DNA of 64,000 nucleotides from Synechococcales cyanobacterium GL140_1_metabinner_5_sub (GTDB taxonomy: Bacteria > Cyanobacteriota > Cyanobacteriia > Cyanobacteriales > Chamaesiphonaceae): contig JANYHM010000028.1 of assembly GCA_025359065.1 (NCBI GenBank), forward strand, positions 1 to 64,000, in the 5' to 3' direction. Position 1 is the first letter of the stretch; each line of letters opens with the position of its first letter. Both the position numbers and the translations under genes were made by a program. Shown piece by piece: positions 16,970 to 26,990 of the stretch. Below the pieces are notes generated by a model. The model saw only the letters and a list, made by a program, of their open reading frames with translations, did no database searches and had not been told where the DNA came from.

Positions 16970-17517
16970 GTATCCCTAACTTAATTTTAGTGACCGGTGC
17001 CGCTCGATCGGGTAAAAGCGAATGGGCAGAGCGAGTGGCAGTTAAATCTGGTCTCCATGTAGTCTATGTGGCTACAGCCAAGATTGATCCTACTGATGTT
17101 GAATGGCAAGTTCGTATCGGTCAACATCGCCAGCGTCGTCCTTTAGATTGGCAAATTATCGAAGGAGCCGAAAACTTGACCGAGATTATTACCACCGCTC
17201 GTCCTGGCCAATGTTTGTTAATTGATTCTTTGGGGACTTGGGTAGCAAATTTCTTAGAAGATGCTGATGAGGTGTGGTTAACAGAGCAAACCAAACTCTT
17301 AAATAGCCTGCAGTCTTCATCAGCCATGGTAATCTTTGTCGCCGAAGAAGCCGGTTGGGGCGTAGTGCCTGCTTATGCTTTGGGAAGGCTATTTCGCGAT
17401 CGACTGGGAACACTTACCAGAAAAATTGGCTCGATCGCTGATCCTGTCTATTTAGTGACTGCTGGCCGAGTATTAAATCTAGCTCAACTCGGAGAGTCAT
17501 TAGATCCACAGCATTAG
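16966..17517 (+). CDS. cobU: adenosylcobinamide kinase / adenosylcobinamide-phosphate guanylyltransferase
   Basis: This is a 183-residue CobU/CobP enzyme, full length for the family. It phosphorylates adenosylcobinamide and then transfers GMP in the nucleotide-loop assembly of cobalamin. The P-loop GAARSGKS is at residues 11-18, and the guanylylated-His region HRQRRP and the second nucleotide motif LIDSLGTWVAN are present. The start codon overlaps the stop of the S8 gene (ATGA), and the 3' end overlaps the convergent Wzy-like gene by 4 nt. No other cobalamin genes and no riboswitch lie upstream of it here. Confidence 0.93.
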   Translation: MSIPNLILVTGAARSGKSEWAERVAVKSGLHVVYVATAKIDPTDVEWQVRIGQHRQRRPLDWQIIEGAENLTEIITTARPGQCLLIDSLGTWVANFLEDADEVWLTEQTKLLNSLQSSSAMVIFVAEEAGWGVVPAYALGRLFRDRLGTLTRKIGSIADPVYLVTAGRVLNLAQLGESLDPQH

Positions 17518-18857
17518 GCTCGCAGTTGAGTATTTTTTTCATGCCAGCGTAACCCAATAACAGCAGCGGTATAAAACATATATCCCGGTTCTTCCATCTG
17601 GGTAAAGATAAAACCAAAGCCAGCCACGCTCAACAATAAGAAGCGAGAAAAATTATCCACACAAATATAGCGCCAAATAATAAAACCCAGCAGCAAATAA
17701 GCGCCCAACCCGACAAAACCCAAATCGCCCCAAATCCCCGCCCAGAAAAACAGCGGACAGAACATCGTGGATTCTAAAGCTAACCAACTGCCAAAGTACG
17801 CCTCTAATAAGGCGTTGCTAGCTGGATGAATACTAGCTCCTAATGGGCCTAAAATTGCCCAGTTTTCTTTCAGTAGCCAACCGCCCAAACGCCCTGCGGT
17901 ATGACCCGGGCCAAGCCCTAAAAACCAATTAAGCGATGAGTGATAAAAGGTAGGAATTAAATTGAAGGCGATCGGCTTGATACGGGTAGCTTCTCCATTC
18001 GGTCCATAGATGCCATCCTTATACAGATAGTTCTTGAAAGCACCAAAAGCTTCTAGATTTTGCACGCACCAAGAAAAAATGATCGCCGACAAAATAATTA
18101 AAATTATGTAGCCTAGAGTTTTTTCCAGACTTTTCATGGTTAGAATAATCAAAATAACAAAGCCAAATAACAAAGCAAAAAGCACCTGCTTTGAATCAGA
18201 TAACTGTAACTGAAGAAACGCTGCTATTACAGCTCCATAGCGCATCCAGACAGGAAACTCTTTGCCATACATTAAGTAGTAAATGCCAAAATAGATAGAG
18301 ACGGTTGCAGAAACATAGTTTCCAGCACCAGACACAAAAAATACTCCAGCCATTCCATCTGTTGCATCTAGATTACCCGCAGATATTTTATTGAATTTGA
18401 GCAAAGGCCATTGAATAAAGGCAAGTGCCATATTAATCCAAGAAGAATTAATCATCCATGTCCTAAAAGAATTGAAGCTTTTCATGGACATTGGTACACA
18501 GATGATCGACAGGAGCAGCATAAATGGCTCCCCTAGAAGCAAAAAATTAAAAATGATATTTACATACCCGCCATTATTAATCAAAGCACTAGCAGTCATT
18601 GATGCCAGAAGAATTAATAGCCCAGACAGCAACATCCAAACGATCGAAATCTGTCGAGGATCCTTCGGGCGAGAGGACGAAAGAATGATAAACGTTGTCA
18701 ACGGCACAACCAAAAAGTGCAAATGATTCAGCACCGATGGTAAGCGAGTCACAGAACAAATAATGCGAGAGTAAAAAGCCGAAGAGAATGCCGCAATCGC
18801 TAATATGCTCCCCTTGTAAAACCCTTTTTTACTTGATCGATCTGCTCTGGTATACAT
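17514..18857 (-). CDS. O-antigen polymerase/ligase-like (Wzy/WaaL) membrane protein
   Basis: This is a 447-residue polytopic membrane protein with about 10-12 hydrophobic segments. A large extracytoplasmic loop (about residues 275-365, containing HPASNALLEAYFG) follows the pattern of O-antigen polymerases and ligases, where such a loop binds the lipid-linked glycan. Sequence motifs in this family are weak, so topology and location at the distal end of a glycosyltransferase operon are the main arguments. It likely polymerises or transfers repeat units of an exopolysaccharide. The start at 18857 is ATG. Confidence 0.65.
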   Translation of the reverse strand: MYTRADRSSKKGFYKGSILAIAAFSSAFYSRIICSVTRLPSVLNHLHFLVVPLTTFIILSSSRPKDPRQISIVWMLLSGLLILLASMTASALINNGGYVNIIFNFLLLGEPFMLLLSIICVPMSMKSFNSFRTWMINSSWINMALAFIQWPLLKFNKISAGNLDATDGMAGVFFVSGAGNYVSATVSIYFGIYYLMYGKEFPVWMRYGAVIAAFLQLQLSDSKQVLFALLFGFVILIILTMKSLEKTLGYIILIILSAIIFSWCVQNLEAFGAFKNYLYKDGIYGPNGEATRIKPIAFNLIPTFYHSSLNWFLGLGPGHTAGRLGGWLLKENWAILGPLGASIHPASNALLEAYFGSWLALESTMFCPLFFWAGIWGDLGFVGLGAYLLLGFIIWRYICVDNFSRFLLLSVAGFGFIFTQMEEPGYMFYTAAVIGLRWHEKNTQLRA

Positions 18858-18938
18858 GCTAATTTATTTTTATTACTTGTTAAACAGCAACATAGCATTA
18901 CTTGTATGTTGATTTACTAGACTGTTGTTGAATTTTAA

Positions 18939-20123
18939 CTATGTTGTTTTAGCTGGCTTCTGATAATTAGGCAGACCTAATTCTGACTGACCTCGATTAG
19001 CATTGTTTATAATACTGGAATAAAATTGCAAATATTGATTGGTAATATTTAGCCTTGAGAACTTCATGGACTTGCTGACCACCGCTGGCCTTTGCATCAC
19101 AAAAGAAATGGCTTGAGCAAGATTTCCGATCGGGTTATCTTGCAGTGAAAAGTATACGCATTCTGCTGAGCCAATCTCTCTAAAGATCGGGATATCAGAA
19201 CAAACCACCTTACAAGACAAATGCATTGCTTCAGCCAGAGGCAAACAAAATCCCTCAATGGAAGATGGCATAATGAACAATTGACATTGCTGATACAGCC
19301 AATTTAATTCTCGATCATTAATTGAGGAAAGAAGATAGACACTATCTTGTAGCTTTAAGTCTTCAATCTGACGCATCAGATTTTCTGTTTCAGGTCCTTG
19401 ACTACCCACCAAAATTAGTTTAGTTGCAAGATCGATCTTTTTCATCCGCAGCAAAAACCCATAGGAAAAGATCAGCAAATTCAGATTTTTATTCTTCCGA
19501 TGTTGAGCTACGCTCAACAAAAATGGAATATTCTCCTGACCTCTAAAAAACTTGGGTACTTCTGACTGGACTCCTTTGAAATCTACAACATTATAAATCA
19601 CCGTTAACTTTTGTTGAGTAGGAAGCTGGGGAAAGAAAAATCCGAGTCTATTCAAGGTGGTTTGGGAAACACAAGTTAAAGCATCACTTTGCTCAACGCA
19701 CCGTTTCAAAAATAAACGATTAAAGTAAGCCTGAATCTTACCAAAATTTTCTGGGAGTTCATAAGGATATAAATCATGAATGGTAGAAATTACCTGGCAG
19801 GGAAACAGTGATCGCGTAAATGGCAGTGGAAAAGACAAGTGAACAAGATCTGGGCTTAATTGATGAGCTAATTTAGGCAATCTCAACAGAAACCAACTGT
19901 TTCTAGATAACGAGCTGTTTTCGATATCAACGCTAACTATGTTGATTTTGTTCAAGCAAAGATTAAAAGCAGTTGCAAAATATTCGCGCTGCCAAGATCC
20001 CACTATTAAAGTAACTTTAGTAACTTCCGAAGTATCAGCCAGACATTCAGCAAGATTGGCCGCATATCGGCAAATTCCAGTTGGCTTTGAGGCTCTATGT
20101 AAGGCCGAAATTAAAATGTGCAT
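18939..20123 (-). CDS. glycosyltransferase family 4 protein
   Basis: This is a 394-residue GT-B-fold enzyme. The N-terminal half has the SALHRASKPTGICRYAANL acceptor-side loop. The C-terminal donor-binding half contains the LLSVAQHRKNKNLN block and the family signature PSSIEGFCLPLAEAM (E-x7-E type retaining GT4). It probably adds a hexose during repeat-unit synthesis on the cytoplasmic face. It belongs to a minus-strand run of six glycosyltransferase genes with short gaps. Donor and acceptor are not predictable. Confidence 0.85.
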   Translation of the reverse strand: MHILISALHRASKPTGICRYAANLAECLADTSEVTKVTLIVGSWQREYFATAFNLCLNKINIVSVDIENSSLSRNSWFLLRLPKLAHQLSPDLVHLSFPLPFTRSLFPCQVISTIHDLYPYELPENFGKIQAYFNRLFLKRCVEQSDALTCVSQTTLNRLGFFFPQLPTQQKLTVIYNVVDFKGVQSEVPKFFRGQENIPFLLSVAQHRKNKNLNLLIFSYGFLLRMKKIDLATKLILVGSQGPETENLMRQIEDLKLQDSVYLLSSINDRELNWLYQQCQLFIMPSSIEGFCLPLAEAMHLSCKVVCSDIPIFREIGSAECVYFSLQDNPIGNLAQAISFVMQRPAVVSKSMKFSRLNITNQYLQFYSSIINNANRGQSELGLPNYQKPAKTT

Positions 20124-20156
20124 ACTACTATATTTTGTTGATATGGGGATTCAAAC

Positions 20157-21380
20157 CTAAGCTGCAATTTCTTCGTAAATGCGGGCAAACTGTTTACCCT
20201 TGGCCTCCCAGCTATAAAAGTCTTTCACCCGCTGCTGCCCTGCTCGCCCCATTTGCAAACACAAATGATGATTAGTGGCCAAATGCACCATTGCTGCCGA
20301 AAGTTCGTTGATCGATTGTGCGGGGTTAGAGGCTGATACTTTAACACCAGTTTCTGGATTGACCTGGGCTGCCGGACCACCTAAATCTAGGCAAATTACT
20401 GGCCGACCAGCAGCCATTGCTTCCAGGCAAACACCGGCACCTGAGTCATGCAAACTGGGATGAACTAAAACCGAACAGTCGCCCAATTTAGTCAGCACCT
20501 CTTCTCTGGGAAGCAAACCAAAAAACTTTACTTGATGGGCAATGCCCAAATGCAGTGCCAAATCTCTGAGGCGCTGCATTTCGGCACCTTCTCCCAAAAT
20601 CCAATATTCAGCAGCCGAAAGATTGGCCTCGGCAAAAGCCCGCAAGCCCAAATGCAAACCTTTCCAGTGCAGCAGTCGCGCAATACTAATAAATCTAACT
20701 GGCGAATTAGGAGGTGGTGGACATTTCGCCAGTTGTGAAATCTCTTCTGGCAACAGCCCGATCGCCGAATATATTTGCACCCAAGGAGCTTTCAGCTTAC
20801 TAACTCGATTGGCAGTATCTACAGTGGTTGCATAGGCAATCACACTACGTTGGGCAGTCAGATGAGTAAATATATCCAATTCTCCGAGCAATCTGGATAC
20901 TAGCCTAGCAACTTCATAGAGTTTATTTTTCCAATTGAAATCAGACCAAAATGACCAAGGAGCAGATTCGCCACCACCTACTGGCCCCCAGACAAAGGGC
21001 ACCGGTAACAAAGACAAAAAGCTGGGGCAGGAGTATTTAACAAATGTGACATGATGAACAGCCTCAAAGTTGATTTCTTGATGTAATTTCTTACCCACAA
21101 AATAGGCTTGAATTTGCCAAAAATAATAATGTAGCTGGATTGCCCCAGATTCTCCCCAACGCAAACTATCTTGCCAAAACGGCAATGTAAAGTAGACAAA
21201 ATGCAAATTAGGTACAGGCCGAATTGCCAGTTCTAATTCAATCGCTTCTTTGCTTTCATCTGGTCGAGTTAATACCCATACCTCATGATGTTGAGCAACT
21301 TCCCTCACCACATTCCAACCAACCCCTCGTTCAGAGCCTTTACCAGGTTCACAAGAATATGCCGACATCAAAATTTTCAT
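20157..21380 (-). CDS. glycosyltransferase family 4 protein
   Basis: This is a 407-residue GT4 enzyme starting MKILMSAYSCEPGKGSERGVGWN, a beginning typical of exopolysaccharide mannosyl- or glucosyltransferases. The donor-binding half has FISIARLLHWKGLHLGLRAF and the E-x7-E region SLHDSGAGVCLEAMAAGRP. The next gene in the operon starts 33 bp downstream. Codon and base use are closer to the flanking genome than to the AT-rich core of the island: CGATCG still occurs here. Confidence 0.88.
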   Translation of the reverse strand: MKILMSAYSCEPGKGSERGVGWNVVREVAQHHEVWVLTRPDESKEAIELELAIRPVPNLHFVYFTLPFWQDSLRWGESGAIQLHYYFWQIQAYFVGKKLHQEINFEAVHHVTFVKYSCPSFLSLLPVPFVWGPVGGGESAPWSFWSDFNWKNKLYEVARLVSRLLGELDIFTHLTAQRSVIAYATTVDTANRVSKLKAPWVQIYSAIGLLPEEISQLAKCPPPPNSPVRFISIARLLHWKGLHLGLRAFAEANLSAAEYWILGEGAEMQRLRDLALHLGIAHQVKFFGLLPREEVLTKLGDCSVLVHPSLHDSGAGVCLEAMAAGRPVICLDLGGPAAQVNPETGVKVSASNPAQSINELSAAMVHLATNHHLCLQMGRAGQQRVKDFYSWEAKGKQFARIYEEIAA

Positions 21381-21400
21381 AGCTCATTCTCTCCAAAATA

Positions 21401-22555
21401 TCAACTTATTACCTGATATTCACAAGCCTGTGCCGACTCATAAACTAAAGATTCGTAAACTTTAACCACCTGCTCTGTCGAGCTTCTCCAAGAAAATTGT
21501 TTAGTTCTATTGAGTCCTTTCTCAATATAGCTTTGACGCAATTTTTCATCACGTTGCAAAGCACAAACTGCATCAGCTATAGCTTGCACATCCAGCGGGT
21601 TTACTAAAATTGCTGCGTCACCAGCTACTTCTGGCAAAGAAGAAACATTAGCTGAAATTACCGGTGTCCCACAGGCCATCGCTTCCAAAATTGTCAAGCC
21701 AAAACCCTCATAAAGAGAAGGAGCCAGTAGAGCATCAGCGGCATTATAAAGTTTGAGTAAAGTAATTTTATCAGGAGTGCTAATGAATGTAATCATTGAT
21801 TCCAAGTCATGTGACTGAATCAGCTTTTGCTGTTCTGAGCTAAACTCAGATCCCACTTTCCAGAGTTTTACAGATACCCCTCGATCGCGCAATAGAATCA
21901 AAGATCTCAGAATATTATCTATGTTTTTGCGTTGATGATTTGTGCCTACATTTAACAAGCAAAAAGTATCTGGTGAACTTTCATAAATCTCTTTTATTTC
22001 GAGCACTTTCCCTGCTGGCAGTTGGTAAAACTTATCTTCCACCCCATTTGGAATAACTACAACTTTTTCAGCAGCAATTGGCAGCATACTAGTGATATCT
22101 TTGGCAGTATTGGTAGATACTGCAATTACCCGATCAGCTTGTTTCATACCCTGCACCGAATATTTCCATGATGCCATACTCAAAGTCGGAAAACGGGCTT
22201 GATCTTTGAGGATTTCTGGATACACAAACTGCACTAAGTCATGACAAGTCACCACGATCTTACAGCCTTTTTCTTTGAGCCAGTAAGCAACATGAGCATT
22301 ACTATGATCAATAATATGAAAAATGTCTCCTTTTAAAGCTTTAACGGCATGGGGATGTCGCCATAACCGCTCATAGTTTTTGCGAAACCCAGTGCCAGCT
22401 TTCCAGAGGTCTTTCTGTTTACTCCAAACCTCTGGCGCAATTTCGATTATTTCCCAATTAGGTCGCAATGCTTTGAGGTTAGTGACTAGGTTGTTAGCAT
22501 ATACATCCATACTCAAGGAAACAGTGGGTTCTCTCCGAATGACAATAATACGCAT
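21401..22555 (-). CDS. glycosyltransferase family 4 protein
   Basis: This is a 384-residue GT4 enzyme. It has CHDLVQFVYPE in the acceptor half, FCLLNVGTNHQRKNIDNIL at the start of the donor half, and the signature PSLYEGFGLTILEAMACGTPVI (E-x7-E) near residue 295. It sits 20 bp upstream of the following GT4 gene and 11 bp downstream of the GT2-like gene. Its role is inferred as one transfer step of the island's glycan. Confidence 0.9.
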   Translation of the reverse strand: MRIIVIRREPTVSLSMDVYANNLVTNLKALRPNWEIIEIAPEVWSKQKDLWKAGTGFRKNYERLWRHPHAVKALKGDIFHIIDHSNAHVAYWLKEKGCKIVVTCHDLVQFVYPEILKDQARFPTLSMASWKYSVQGMKQADRVIAVSTNTAKDITSMLPIAAEKVVVIPNGVEDKFYQLPAGKVLEIKEIYESSPDTFCLLNVGTNHQRKNIDNILRSLILLRDRGVSVKLWKVGSEFSSEQQKLIQSHDLESMITFISTPDKITLLKLYNAADALLAPSLYEGFGLTILEAMACGTPVISANVSSLPEVAGDAAILVNPLDVQAIADAVCALQRDEKLRQSYIEKGLNRTKQFSWRSSTEQVVKVYESLVYESAQACEYQVIS

Positions 22556-22566
22556 GATAAATACTA

Positions 22567-23451
22567 TTAAGATATTCCCTGAGCTAATAAAGTTGACTGG
22601 CTTTCATGCTCAAAAAAGTTGCTAGGCCAATTACCATCTTGAATATTTTGCGGTAACTCGTTGGTAGGAACAGAAACGGCTTTCATAGAATCAACCCATT
22701 CAGCGAAACTAGCATCCCATGTTTGAGGATGTCCCGAAATTGTCACTTTCCGTTTTAGTCTGTGATCGTCTCCTAACCAACAACCATGATGAAAAACTCC
22801 AATCTCTGGCGGACAATCGATAAAGCCATATAAAGCAGAACCGAGTGTCGGCAGCTTCATCATGGCGCAAAGCTTGTTGAGTCTGCGCTCATTAAAACTA
22901 ACAATGCGATTTTCCTTAAACAATACCCCAGGCTTGATAAATCCAAAGTGCTGGAAATACACAACTTCGGAGGGAACCCGCTTATTCCAACTTCGGACAT
23001 AGTTGTAACCTAAAACTCTCATTCCTCGCGGCTTATTAGCTTCCAGATAATCTATGATGTTCTTTAGAGTGCTGGTATCATAAATTTCATCAGCATCTAC
23101 AATCAAAAAATAATCTGGGGTTTTATAGACTTCTAAAATCTCTTCTTTTGATCTGCTGAATGGCACGATACCTTTAGTGAAATTGTCTACCAAAGACAGC
23201 ATTTCCTGATTTCTTGCAGCGGCTTCGTCTTGATGTCGCCGCACCACAAAATGAATTTTCCCCTCTGGGTCTGGAAAATCTAAAACCATACTTGCCGTTG
23301 AATCAGGAGCGATCGGCTTTCGATACCAATCCCGATCATACTGAGAAATAACACTAATTCCCGAACAAAAAGGATATAAAGATTTAAGGGTCTCATTAAT
23401 GAATGGCTCTTCATTCAAAGCCAGACAAATTGCATGGATACGTAAAGTCAT
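22567..23451 (-). CDS. glycosyltransferase family 2-like protein
   Basis: This is a 294-residue GT-A-fold protein: IHAICLALNEEPFINETLKSL at the N-terminus and a DxD-type metal motif in LIVDADEIYD near residue 120. The C-terminal part (FHHGCWLGDDHRLKRKVTISGH) is unlike common GT2 enzymes and may form the acceptor site. Its start overlaps the stop of the upstream GT4 gene by 4 nt, so translation is coupled. Confidence 0.75.
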   Translation of the reverse strand: MTLRIHAICLALNEEPFINETLKSLYPFCSGISVISQYDRDWYRKPIAPDSTASMVLDFPDPEGKIHFVVRRHQDEAAARNQEMLSLVDNFTKGIVPFSRSKEEILEVYKTPDYFLIVDADEIYDTSTLKNIIDYLEANKPRGMRVLGYNYVRSWNKRVPSEVVYFQHFGFIKPGVLFKENRIVSFNERRLNKLCAMMKLPTLGSALYGFIDCPPEIGVFHHGCWLGDDHRLKRKVTISGHPQTWDASFAEWVDSMKAVSVPTNELPQNIQDGNWPSNFFEHESQSTLLAQGIS

Positions 23452-24614
23452 ACTAGGTTGCTCCGCACAGAGTTAATTGCTTCAGAAAAAGATGAAATCG
23501 CCTGTGTAGGAAGATGCTTAGACATAATTTGCCGAGAAACCTCACCCATTTTTTCCACCAAATTAGGATCTTGAATCAGCTTCAACATCAGCTCTGCCAA
23601 TAGTTCGGGATGATCTGGATCAAAACTAAAGCCATTTTCTCCTTCCAAAAGCATTTCCACTGCGCCTGCTCCTTTAGAACAAATTATGGCATTACCAAAT
23701 GCCATCGCTTCTACTAACACCATTCCCCAGATATCATCGTAGGTAGGAAAAACAAAAACATCAGCCTGTTCAAAGTAGCTACCCAGTTGGCCGTAGGGAA
23801 CTTTGCCAATCCATTCTACTTGTTTAGTTAAACTATTATCGTTAACATATTTTTCCAATTCTGGACGCTTGTCACCATCACCTACCACCAATAAAGTATA
23901 GTTAGTAAATCCTTGAGACTTCAGAAGTATGCAAGCATCCAACAAAATCTTCAATCCTTTACGCGGCACCACCTGTCCCACATACAAAAAAATAGGGCTT
24001 TGGAATTTATGCTTCAAGTCCAAGGGTTTAGCTTGATGGAGTAAAGCCTCCACACTGGGAACTAAAAAAGGCTTAGAAAACACCTTCTTGGGGTTCACTT
24101 TTAAAGTATCAAGTAAGTAATTTTTTCCATTTTTGCTATTAACTACAAAAGCATCTGTTAGTCTAGCCATAAATCGCCGCACCTGATAGCGAACAGTTGA
24201 GCTAGTACTTTCATAGACAGAAGAACCGCCTTCATAAGTGATAATGACCTTCCATCGACAAACTGGCTTTAAAAGTAGGGCAATCATTGTCCAAGCAGTA
24301 AAAGCATTGGCAAAAATTATATGGGGCTTAAATTGTAAAAGATGACGAATTATTTGAGGCGAGGCCAAAGAAAAGCCGATCGTGTAACCATTCAATGCTT
24401 TGCCAAATTCTACATAGCGAGTTGTGCCCACCTCTTGCACCGTAAATAAGTTTTCAAAGCTAGGAGCATAACCAGGCCATTGGCCAGTGAAGGTAATCGT
24501 ATTAGGGAAGACTTGGCTAAACTCACTCAGAATATGCTGGAATGAAATGCCGCCTGTTCCCATTGAGGGAAGCAACCAGGCAACCCGATCATTTTGTATG
24601 TTATCTACTGACAT
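23448..24614 (-). CDS. glycosyltransferase family 4 protein
   Basis: This is a 388-residue GT4 enzyme beginning with a GTGGISF glycine-rich loop. The donor half contains FLYVGQVVPRKGLKILLDA and the acidic signature PTYDDIWGMVLVEAMAFGNAII near residue 295. It overlaps the next gene by 4 nt. It is a middle member of the minus-strand glycan operon; the sugar transferred is unknown. Confidence 0.88.
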   Translation of the reverse strand: MSVDNIQNDRVAWLLPSMGTGGISFQHILSEFSQVFPNTITFTGQWPGYAPSFENLFTVQEVGTTRYVEFGKALNGYTIGFSLASPQIIRHLLQFKPHIIFANAFTAWTMIALLLKPVCRWKVIITYEGGSSVYESTSSTVRYQVRRFMARLTDAFVVNSKNGKNYLLDTLKVNPKKVFSKPFLVPSVEALLHQAKPLDLKHKFQSPIFLYVGQVVPRKGLKILLDACILLKSQGFTNYTLLVVGDGDKRPELEKYVNDNSLTKQVEWIGKVPYGQLGSYFEQADVFVFPTYDDIWGMVLVEAMAFGNAIICSKGAGAVEMLLEGENGFSFDPDHPELLAELMLKLIQDPNLVEKMGEVSRQIMSKHLPTQAISSFSEAINSVRSNLV

Positions 24615-24653
24615 GAGCTTTCTTCATTTTATAGTGATTAATAAAATACCTCT

Positions 24654-25655
24654 CTAACCCTTATAAGGAATCAGCCGCTGGACTCCAGGTAGCAGTAAGA
24701 TAGTCTCCATCATTTGTTGAGAAAAGTTAGGTTTAGGGTTGTGTGCCTGTAAGTACTCATAAAGCCACTTATATTTTGGGGTCGATGTATCAAACTCTTT
24801 GATCATTTTTAATGTCTTTACCCAGGTTCTTTCCCGATATTGCTCCTTTCTAGGACGAAATAAGTGATCATGAATACAAATTATTTCTTCAAATCGACCT
24901 AACCTCTCAGTAGCTGGCATTAAATTATGAGAATGAACAGGGTAATTATAGCCAACAGAAAAGTTGAAAACTTTGTCAGTCATGGCACATATTGTGGCCG
25001 AAAGAGCTGACTGCTCATAATACCAATTTTCTTTATTAATGTCTGCACCTTCTTCTAAAAGCTGCTCTATCGTGTTTTTCCAAGCAGTGAATATTCCTAG
25101 CTTCCTTCTGACTGCAACCACCCCGGAGTTCCAAAAGGCTCTGATCTTTTGCTGGTCAACGGTTGTTGTAACAAATTTATCGATGTTCTCCACGCCAGCA
25201 ATACCATAAAGCCGTAACCAATACTCTTCATTGGGATCAGAAGAGCCTTCTGATCCAATCATTTTGTGGTGTTCAGGTCGAATACCCACATCATACTCTG
25301 TTGGCAGCAAGAACTCCTGCGGCTCCGAGAAAAACACTAAGTCACTGTCTAAAAACACCAAAATATCAGCATCGATCATCTGCTCAGCATACGCACAAAG
25401 CAAAGGCTTATTAGCAAGTGGGTAGTTAGGATACTTGGTATTTAAAACAACCTTTTGATGCTTGACATCCATAGCTGCTAACTTATCAATAGTTTCTTGC
25501 GAAACATCATTATTTTCCCGTACCTGAAAACTGTAGATCGATGAATCTTGAAAACTGCCAGCAAACTTGCGAAAACTTTCAACCATTAAAAGAGATTCTT
25601 TCTCAAGCTGCCCGCCACCCTCAGTACACATGACAAAAGCTATCAATTCGGACAT
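24654..25655 (-). CDS. GT-A-type glycosyltransferase-like protein
   Basis: This is a 333-residue soluble protein with a GT-A nucleotide-sugar fold. The metal motif is DILVFLDSDLVFF, with NSGVVAVRR and NWYYEQSALSA as later blocks like those of GT8-related enzymes. I placed the start at the ATG at 25655 because TAGGTGGT lies just upstream; a longer frame to 25709 adds only hydrophobic leader-like residues. It is the first gene of the minus-strand glycan operon and faces the divergent methyltransferase operon. Function beyond glycosyl transfer is not evident. Confidence 0.7.
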   Translation of the reverse strand: MSELIAFVMCTEGGGQLEKESLLMVESFRKFAGSFQDSSIYSFQVRENNDVSQETIDKLAAMDVKHQKVVLNTKYPNYPLANKPLLCAYAEQMIDADILVFLDSDLVFFSEPQEFLLPTEYDVGIRPEHHKMIGSEGSSDPNEEYWLRLYGIAGVENIDKFVTTTVDQQKIRAFWNSGVVAVRRKLGIFTAWKNTIEQLLEEGADINKENWYYEQSALSATICAMTDKVFNFSVGYNYPVHSHNLMPATERLGRFEEIICIHDHLFRPRKEQYRERTWVKTLKMIKEFDTSTPKYKWLYEYLQAHNPKPNFSQQMMETILLLPGVQRLIPYKG

Positions 25656-26093
25656 AACACCACCTAATAAATTGTTTCTTAACAAAATAGAGCAAAGGTA
25701 AACTAGCAAGCATTTTAAACATCACTTCAGTGACTGTGAAGTGAGATTGCCATAAATCAAGCGAAATAAAGGTGATGCAGTTAGATATGTTTTTTAAGTT
25801 CAACGAACATATTTGTATACTAACCTAGCCAGAAGAACCGAATTATATCATTTTATACAAGAAAGCTTATTCTTCAATAATTAGAACCGTGTCTGGATCT
25901 GAATATACCAAATTATATGATTATGTAACACAACGCACATAATATGAAAATACGCGTTTAATAGCCTCATTTAAACTTGAAAAAAAGCGTAAAGTAGCAT
26001 ACCAGACAGTTTTACGCAATCCAGTACAATACTCTTTTTAAAAGATATTGTTTTCATTACACAATCTTTACAGTAATAAAAAGGATCTAATTA
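25656..26093. promoter_or_regulatory. AT-rich divergent promoter region of the glycan island
   Basis: This 438-bp gap lies between divergent operons and carries no convincing gene. Visible elements are a 7-bp inverted repeat, GCGTAAA (25987-25993) and TTTACGC (26011-26017); a TACAAT hexamer at 26025-26030 that could be a -10 box for the plus-strand operon; and two similar AT-rich stretches, GAATTATATCATTTTAT and AAATTATATGATTATGT (about 25840-25855 and 25912-25930). These could bind a regulator that coordinates both arms. Promoter positions are inferred only. Confidence 0.45.
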
Positions 26094-26990
26094 GTGAAAA
26101 TATATAACTCCTCAATTGCTATGCTAGAGCCACTTTTGTCTCCAGACGCAACTGTTCACATCAATTCAAATGACCTCCCAGCAGCAGAAATCACCAGATT
26201 TACTTCTTCCATGGCGGCAAATAGCTACTTTTTCGGACATCCCATCTGGGGCAAGGAATACTTTGAGACTAGTCATCGCCATCATCTGTTCCGTGATCGC
26301 TGGCAGGCGGCAACTGGTAGTTGGGATGATAAAATCGTAATAGATATTGGTTGTGGCCCGGGCAACCTTTACGCAACAATTGGTGGTTCACCCAAAATGC
26401 TTATTGGAGTTGATATTTCACCTGGAGCGTTAAAAATGGCCAAAGAATGCGGATACATGCCCTTATTAGCCGATGCCCAAAACTTGCCTTTAGCTGATGG
26501 CTGTGCAGACCTAGTGGTTGCCAATGCTACTATCCATCACTGCGATGATATGGCTAAAGTCTTAGCCGAAGCAGCAAGACTAGTTAAGCCTGGAGGAATA
26601 TTGGTAACAGACAAAGATGCTCAAAGCACAGCACTAGATCTCAAAGGCATTGGACTGATCCTGCGTGAGATGCGTTTTTTTTTCTATTGGGCTATGGGGA
26701 GCGAATACTATCTCTCCCCAGAGTATCGTAATGCCAGACAAGCAACTGAGACTCACAATAACAAACCCGGTGATGGAATCACACCAGATGTTTACTATAA
26801 AACTCTTGAGCCACTTGGCTTTGAAGTGAATATTTTCCCTCATAACCACGATTTGGGTATTGAGGTATTAGCCGGAGCTATTGGCAAAATGCCTTGGAGA
26901 CGAAGATTGGCACAACGGCTTTCAGGAATAGATCCCGATACCCCAGAATCAGCACAATCAATTATGTGTGTTGCTAAAAAACCTCTTTGA
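26094..26990 (+). CDS. SAM-dependent class I methyltransferase
   Basis: This is a 298-residue Methyltransf_11-type enzyme. Motif I VIDIGCGPGNLYA is near residues 83-94, the acidic ribose contact is GVDIS, and motif IV is DLVVANATIHH. A GTG start at 26094 follows AAGGAT with good spacing. It opens the plus-strand arm of the glycan island and may O-methylate a sugar or the chain end, but a small-molecule or lipid substrate cannot be excluded. A 338-bp gap separates it from the next gene. Confidence 0.8.
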   Translation: MKIYNSSIAMLEPLLSPDATVHINSNDLPAAEITRFTSSMAANSYFFGHPIWGKEYFETSHRHHLFRDRWQAATGSWDDKIVIDIGCGPGNLYATIGGSPKMLIGVDISPGALKMAKECGYMPLLADAQNLPLADGCADLVVANATIHHCDDMAKVLAEAARLVKPGGILVTDKDAQSTALDLKGIGLILREMRFFFYWAMGSEYYLSPEYRNARQATETHNNKPGDGITPDVYYKTLEPLGFEVNIFPHNHDLGIEVLAGAIGKMPWRRRLAQRLSGIDPDTPESAQSIMCVAKKPL

